This document shows, piece after piece, positions 62,667-64,000 of a DNA stretch of 64,000 bases; the stretch's first letter is position 1, and every line of letters begins with the position of its first letter. Source of the DNA: Alteromonadaceae bacterium Bs31 (GTDB lineage Bacteria; Pseudomonadota; Gammaproteobacteria; Pseudomonadales; Cellvibrionaceae). Both the position numbers and the translations under genes were made by a program. The stretch spans positions 457,985 to 521,984 of the forward strand of contig FXAI01000003.1 in assembly GCA_900177435.1 (NCBI GenBank). The letters are read 5' to 3'. Under the pieces are notes generated by a model. The model searched no databases. It saw only the letters and a list, made by a program, of their open reading frames with translations, and was not told the origin of the DNA.

Positions 62667-63260
62667 TTAGCTGCCATTACTACATTCGCCATGGTATTCC
62701 TGTACAGAGCTTACTTTATATTCTATTTGAACACATGGTACAGCCCATTCGCCCATATCTTTAACCGCTTTTATAAAAACCTGAGCATCTCCGTACTCAC
62801 CTTCGATGCTAAAAGCCATATTAGCACTACCTTGATGCCCCGAAGTTGAAATATTACCGGTTATTAAACCCGTTTCATATGGGATACCCACCTCTGACTG
62901 AAATACCTTTGAGTCTTCGAGTAAAGTTAAGGATGATAAATACGGCTCTGATGTTTTAAACACTTTTCCAACGAAGAAAAATATAGATAGAGCAAGAATA
63001 AAACAAAACGCTACATACGCAAATGAGGCTCTAGACCAATTTCGCTGAACTCGTACAAAGTGCTCTTCGTTTTTCCACGTTCCGTTTTTCCAAGCATATT
63101 CGCTACCATTTAACCCGAGCTTGAATATGTAATAAATCCCGTAAACAGGAATAAATACCATAAAAGCAGAATAGGTATTGTTACCGATACCCCAAAGCCA
63201 ATTTAATAAAAATGCGCCCCAATTCCACTTTTTTAGATGTTTAGGGAACTCTTGATCCAT
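62667..63260 (-). CDS. Membrane protein with a Coa1-like C-terminal domain, in an integron cassette
   Basis: The product has 197 residues. The first part (WNWGAFLLNWLWGIGNNTY and FMVFIPVYGIYYIF, residues about 12-50) looks like the short amphipathic/membrane region of small bacterial DUF2628-like proteins. A membrane segment follows at about 83-102. The C-terminal 75 residues (TGLITGNISTSGHQGSANM, FSIEGEYGDAQVFI, KDMGEWAV) match the pattern of the cytochrome oxidase assembly factor Coa1 domain (PF08695). In bacteria this domain is of unknown role. The gene is flanked by attC-like sites. Confidence 0.65.
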   Translation of the reverse strand: MDQEFPKHLKKWNWGAFLLNWLWGIGNNTYSAFMVFIPVYGIYYIFKLGLNGSEYAWKNGTWKNEEHFVRVQRNWSRASFAYVAFCFILALSIFFFVGKVFKTSEPYLSSLTLLEDSKVFQSEVGIPYETGLITGNISTSGHQGSANMAFSIEGEYGDAQVFIKAVKDMGEWAVPCVQIEYKVSSVQEYHGECSNGS

Positions 63261-63288
63261 GAATATTTCTCCAAATTCCGATGACAGC

Positions 63289-63397
63289 TAACGCCCTGCA
63301 GAAGGGGCCGCAGTGGAGGTGTGATTGATTTTGTGCAAGCGTAGCGCCCAGCACAAAAACAAACACCGGAACGGAGGTCCCGCTTGCTGAGTTTGTT
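63289..63397 (-). repeat. attC-like recombination site
   Basis: TAACGCC core at 63289-63295 and GTTTGTTA at 63391-63398 form the outer pair. TTTTGTGC / GCACAAAA near 63331-63357 forms an inner stem. It follows the stop of the small lipoprotein gene within 6 bp on the minus strand. Confidence 0.75.
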
Positions 63398-63402
63398 AAA
63401 TT

Positions 63403-63864
63403 TTATTTACTTATACTACCAACATGAATCCGAAACCTTTCACCTGGATTACTATTTATCTTTTTAACAGAAAATCCAAAATCAACTGTATTGTTGGGTT
63501 TATAGGTAAACACCGTAGTTATAATTTCGTAATCACCACTCGGATAGTGTTTAGATATATCCACCTCACCAATCGCACATGGATCTACATCTTCAAATTC
63601 ACATTTAAAACTAACAACTACCGATTGTTGTATGGAGAACGGGGCAAATCCTTCAGTTTTACTCTTGCCAGCGCCAATAACACCAACCGTGCCCTCTCGC
63701 TCACCAAATTCGTAGAATCCATATACAGTCCGCTCGGAATCATTAGCCAAAGAAAAGTCATTATACTTGGCTTTTTGAACTACCTTCTCATCTTCGACTT
63801 CACTACAACTAGAAATCGCTGCCAGTAAGCAAAGAAGAATGTATTTTCGTACTATGTTCGGCAT
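63403..63864 (-). CDS. Small lipoprotein of unknown function in an integron cassette
   Basis: A 153-residue product from the ATG at 63864. The open frame extends to a TTG at 63996, but that part translates the attC site and is not coding. The N-terminus MPNIVRKYILLCLLAAISSC is a lipoprotein signal with Cys20. The mature part has a short beta domain with VYGFYEFGEREGTVGVIGAG and ends with a strand pair. Two Cys residues in KCEFEDVDPC may bond. No known family was recognised. Confidence 0.65.
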   Translation of the reverse strand: MPNIVRKYILLCLLAAISSCSEVEDEKVVQKAKYNDFSLANDSERTVYGFYEFGEREGTVGVIGAGKSKTEGFAPFSIQQSVVVSFKCEFEDVDPCAIGEVDISKHYPSGDYEIITTVFTYKPNNTVDFGFSVKKINSNPGERFRIHVGSISK

Positions 63865-63887
63865 ATGTTTTCGACGAATGGTAAATT

Positions 63888-63971
63888 TAACGCCAGGGTA
63901 ACCAGTCAGCCGGAGCGAAGCGGAGGGAACCAAAAGCGTAGCTTTTGGCTGTCTGGTTGACCCTATGGTTA
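63888..63971 (-). repeat. attC-like recombination site (belongs to a cassette beyond the window)
   Basis: The left arm TAACGCCAGGGTAACCAG at 63888-63905 mirrors CTGGTTGACCCTATGGTTA at 63953-63971. The apical stem CCAAAAGC-GTA-GCTTTTGG is at 63930-63948. It is 84 bp with clear palindromic structure. The gene it belongs to lies to the right of the window. Confidence 0.85.
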
Positions 63972-64000
63972 TGTGGGTGCCCCATGCCTCTACCAACCCC

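Noticed and set aside
63888..63971. Simple rho-independent terminators in the cassette region
   Set aside because: The structures have shared TAACGCC cores at one end, paired outer arms, inner stems and no T-runs, which fits attC sites better.
63865..63996. N-terminal extension of the small lipoprotein to a TTG at 63996
   Set aside because: This stretch is the attC-like site; the ATG at 63864 starts a proper lipoprotein signal.

Overview
The window looks like chromosome from a marine or plant-associated gammaproteobacterium of the Cellvibrionaceae type (Saccharophagus, Teredinibacter or Cellvibrio relatives). The reasons are gammaproteobacterial housekeeping genes (uvrD, yciA, galETK), large TonB-dependent receptors, and secreted plant-wall enzymes and binding proteins with Thr/Glu/Pro linkers on lipoprotein anchors. 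A family-15 xylan-binding module, best known from Cellvibrio, points the same way. The assignment is inferred from gene content. No rRNA, tRNA or CRISPR array was recognised.

Layout. 1-6.8 kb: the start of an MFS transporter, then a galactose block with a vSGLT-like Na+/galactose symporter and a galE-galT-galK operon. 7.1-10.7 kb: an alpha-keto-acid type TRAP transporter whose membrane genes and binding-protein gene lie on opposite strands, with yciA between. 10.8-16.1 kb: uvrD, two secreted proteins and tlyA. 16.2-37.6 kb: a xylan/glucuronoxylan region. It holds a TonB-dependent receptor divergent from a lipoprotein carrying a CBM4/9-like module plus two CBM15-like modules, then a GH3 glycosidase, xylA, xylB, a NUDIX-type regulator, a sugar-porter transporter and a GH115 alpha-glucuronidase. 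A split MacAB-like efflux operon interrupts it. 37.7-48.8 kb: a pectin region with PL1 pectate lyase, multidomain CE8 pectinesterase, a receiver-receiver-histidine kinase, PL10 pectate lyase, a TraF-like outer-membrane protein and ManD. 48.9-51.2 kb: a metal-efflux permease and an HI0933-type flavoprotein. 51.2-52.3 kb: a gene-poor stretch with an IS110-family remnant. 52.3-61.6 kb: a FecI sigma / FecR / STN-TonB receptor / SapC / two flavin-dependent halogenase-like proteins locus. 61.7-64.0 kb: the end of an integron-type cassette array with four attC-like sites and four small minus-strand genes.

How the parts fit. In the xylan region, the surface lipoprotein could capture xylan fragments and the receptor import them. 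GH3 and GH115 would then trim them, XylE-like transport and XylA/XylB would feed xylulose-5-phosphate to the pentose phosphate pathway, and the NUDIX protein may sense a pathway sugar. GH115 releases glucuronic acid and the pectinases release uronides; ManD could serve a hexuronate route. The FecIR-receptor-SapC-halogenase locus has the form of a cell-surface-signalled uptake island whose substrate cannot be read from the sequence.

The points most worth a second look are the catalytic-domain-free tandem CBM15 lipoprotein, the receptor with an internal signal peptide and strong internal start, the paired halogenases in which the second copy has altered motifs, the integron cassettes, and a hairpin array at 30.1 kb in which arm sequences change but pairing is kept.
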